Shown: piece by piece, positions 6,407 through 7,068 of the stretch
How positions within the stretch are numbered: position 1 is the first letter of the stretch
How the letters are laid out: every line of letters starts with the position of its first letter
Assembly: GCA_012797725.1 (NCBI GenBank)
Contig: JAAZON010000526.1
Coordinates: 1-7,068, forward strand
Direction of reading: 5' to 3'
Length of the DNA stretch: 7,068 nucleotides
Origin: SAR324 cluster bacterium
GTDB lineage: Bacteria; Bdellovibrionota; UBA2361; JAAZON01
The notes under the pieces: generated by a model
The model's database searches: none
Seen by the model: the letters and a program-made list of their open reading frames with translations, nothing else
Told to the model about the DNA's origin: nothing
Program-made: the position numbers and the translations under genes

Positions 6407-6590
6407 AGCTCCGAGGAATCCAAAATGAGAGCGTTTGCATAGGGCGCGGGCGAAGAAGTGACTATTAATAAAAATCGTCAGGGGCGTGTTGTGTTGAAAA
6501 ATAATTCAATGCTCAGCAATCTTCCGATTCAAATTATATAACTTCTTCGCCTGCCCGACGCTCTCTTGTGGAACCATTCAATATCGCCCG
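6407..6590 (+). ncRNA. Candidate rod-shaped structured RNA, 6S-like in outline
   Basis: A large imperfect inverted repeat dominates this stretch. Positions 6446-6459 pair with 6541-6554 in 14 continuous pairs with one G.U, 6443-6444 pair with 6555-6556 past a bulged C, and 6427-6434 pair with 6558-6565 in eight perfect pairs. Outside that, 6419-6422 pair with 6569-6572. Inside, an AT-rich internal loop of 12 and 11 bases (6461-6472, 6530-6540) gives way to AATCG/CGATT (6473-6477, 6525-6529), then wobble-rich pairs, and a terminal hairpin TTGAA/TTCAA (6494-6498, 6505-6509). The result is one long rod with an open bubble in the middle, about 185 bases from the predicted start, which resembles the layout of 6S RNA. 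I see no sequence signature that proves 6S. The 3' end is uncertain because no clear stem-plus-T-run terminator follows. Strand is assigned from the extended -10. A miniature inverted-repeat element or a long leader for the 6819 gene is an alternative. Confidence 0.4.
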
Positions 6591-6635
6591 AGAAATGCTG
6601 TGATTTTGTTTGTAGAAAAATGACGGTAGGGGTAG

Positions 6636-6663
6636 TTGACTATCTTATTTGTGAATCTAGGAT
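6636..6663 (+). promoter_or_regulatory. Candidate promoter of the isomerase-like gene at 6819
   Basis: TTGACT (6636-6641, five of six to -35) and TAGGAT (6658-6663, four of six to -10) are 16 bases apart. Transcription would start near 6670, leaving an untranslated leader of about 150 bases with several hairpins before the ATG at 6819. Confidence 0.45.
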
Positions 6664-6714
6664 TCCTTCTTTTCCCATTAGCAAAATATTTAATACAAGT
6701 CGAAAACTATGTAC

Positions 6715-6774
6715 GTTGGCACACCTTTAGTGCATTATCAGCAACACAAGAAGCACGGCAACTTCTTCTTGCCG
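6715..6774 (+). promoter_or_regulatory. Hairpin-rich leader with two mutually exclusive stems
   Basis: The leader holds a stacked hairpin, GTTG/CAAC (6715-6718, 6742-6745) outside GCAC/GTGC (6719-6722, 6730-6733). It is followed by two overlapping stems: AAGAAG/CTTCTT (6748-6753 with 6762-6767) and CGGCAA/TTGCCG (6756-6761 with 6769-6774). The last two share the bases 6756-6767 and cannot form together, as in an attenuator or riboswitch expression platform. The CGGCAA stem is followed by only a weak T-rich stretch, so termination is doubtful. I recognise no known riboswitch class. Confidence 0.35.
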
Positions 6775-6818
6775 CATATTTCTTCAACGTCATCTTCTAA
6801 ATATGAAAGGATAGAATT

Positions 6819-7068
6819 ATGTCATCACAAAAAATTGCCTTATTTTGGCCTGGTGATTACAGACCGGAACCTAACGAAAGTGCCCTTCCAAATATGAAAG
6901 AAGCGACAGTCCAGATTGAAAATGCTCTTAAGAAGCTTGGCCGACGCTCATATCATATTGATGGATTTATAACACGCCCTAATGAATCAATTCATAAATT
7001 GGGCCCTATAGATGATCCAATGATCGGTATATGTGTGCATTGGATCTACGGCCCCAATACTGTTGACG
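6819..7068 (+). CDS. Fucose/arabinose-isomerase-like protein, N-terminal part
   Basis: The frame runs from an ATG at 6819 to the window edge without a stop, giving 83 residues of a longer protein. AAAGGA at 6806-6811, seven bases before the ATG, is a good ribosome-binding site. The peptide begins MSSQKIALFWPGDYRPEPNE, followed by ALPN (23-26), an amphipathic helix ending KKLGR, then DGFITRPNESIHKLGP, DDPMIG and CVHWIYGP. This pattern resembles proteins annotated as fucose-isomerase-like or L-fucose/L-arabinose isomerase family, whose N-terminal domain starts with a short beta strand and a P-N-E motif. The metal-binding and catalytic residues of that family lie further on, outside the window, so activity cannot be judged. 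A sugar or sugar-phosphate isomerase would sit well near MTA-derived ketose phosphates, but this is inference. No signal peptide or membrane segment is seen. Confident gene, tentative family. Confidence 0.7.
   Translation, partial: MSSQKIALFWPGDYRPEPNESALPNMKEATVQIENALKKLGRRSYHIDGFITRPNESIHKLGPIDDPMIGICVHWIYGPNTVD

Noticed and set aside
6407..6590. tmRNA, RNase P RNA or SRP RNA
   Set aside because: The conserved sequence cores of these RNAs, such as the SRP GGAA-loop region and the RNase P GAGGAAAGUCC block, are not present.
2116..6663. TAGGAT recurring as a lineage-specific -10 box (2116-2121 minus, 2233-2238, 4190-4195, 6658-6663)
   Set aside because: About three to four copies of any hexamer are expected on both strands of a 7-kb window, so the recurrence alone carries little weight.
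6709..6897. A 62-codon plus-strand reading frame starting in the leader
   Set aside because: It overlaps the better-supported gene at 6819 in another frame, covers the hairpin region, has no recognisable domain, and its start lacks a good ribosome-binding site.
1..7068. CRISPR arrays, tRNA genes, insertion sequences or phage genes
   Set aside because: No regularly spaced direct repeats, cloverleaf-like segments, transposase or phage proteins were seen.

Overview
The window comes from a bacterial chromosome of moderate to low GC content (about 40-45% by eye). Shine-Dalgarno-like sites precede some genes and spacing within the mtnA operon is tight. The lineage cannot be fixed from this sequence. 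The proteins are ordinary bacterial family members and nothing marks a phage, plasmid or insertion sequence.

Layout. Positions 1-176 hold no supportable gene. A PfkB-family sugar/nucleoside kinase (177-1193, +) converges on a 5'-methylthioadenosine (MTA) phosphorylase gene (mtnP, 1225-2076, -). A short regulatory region separates mtnP from a divergent set on the plus strand: methylthioribose-1-phosphate isomerase (mtnA, about 2302-3411), a class II aldolase/adducin-family protein (3433-4116), and, after a 110-base gap, a cysteine-synthase-family PLP enzyme (4227-5138). A fold-type I aminotransferase (5140-6285, -) converges on the cysteine synthase with one base between the stop codons. A 533-base non-coding stretch follows (6286-6818). 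It carries a large imperfect inverted repeat that can fold into one long rod (about 6415-6575) and a hairpin-rich leader. The window ends inside the first 83 codons of a plus-strand gene (6819 onward) that resembles fucose/arabinose-isomerase-like proteins.

How the genes fit together. MtnP would convert MTA to adenine and 5-methylthioribose-1-phosphate, MtnA would convert that to 5-methylthioribulose-1-phosphate, and the class II aldolase is the obvious candidate to act next. It could split the ketose phosphate into dihydroxyacetone phosphate and a thio-aldehyde (a DHAP-shunt-like route), or dehydrate it as MtnB does. The classical downstream genes mtnC, mtnD and mtnK are not in the window. 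The adenosine-kinase-like protein, the cysteine synthase and the aminotransferase suit a wider adenosine and sulfur salvage neighbourhood, but their exact substrates are inferred from context only.

The items most worth a second look are the rod-shaped RNA candidate at 6415-6575, the aldolase subgroup beside mtnA, the dyad over the mtnP -35 element, and the competing hairpins before the last gene.
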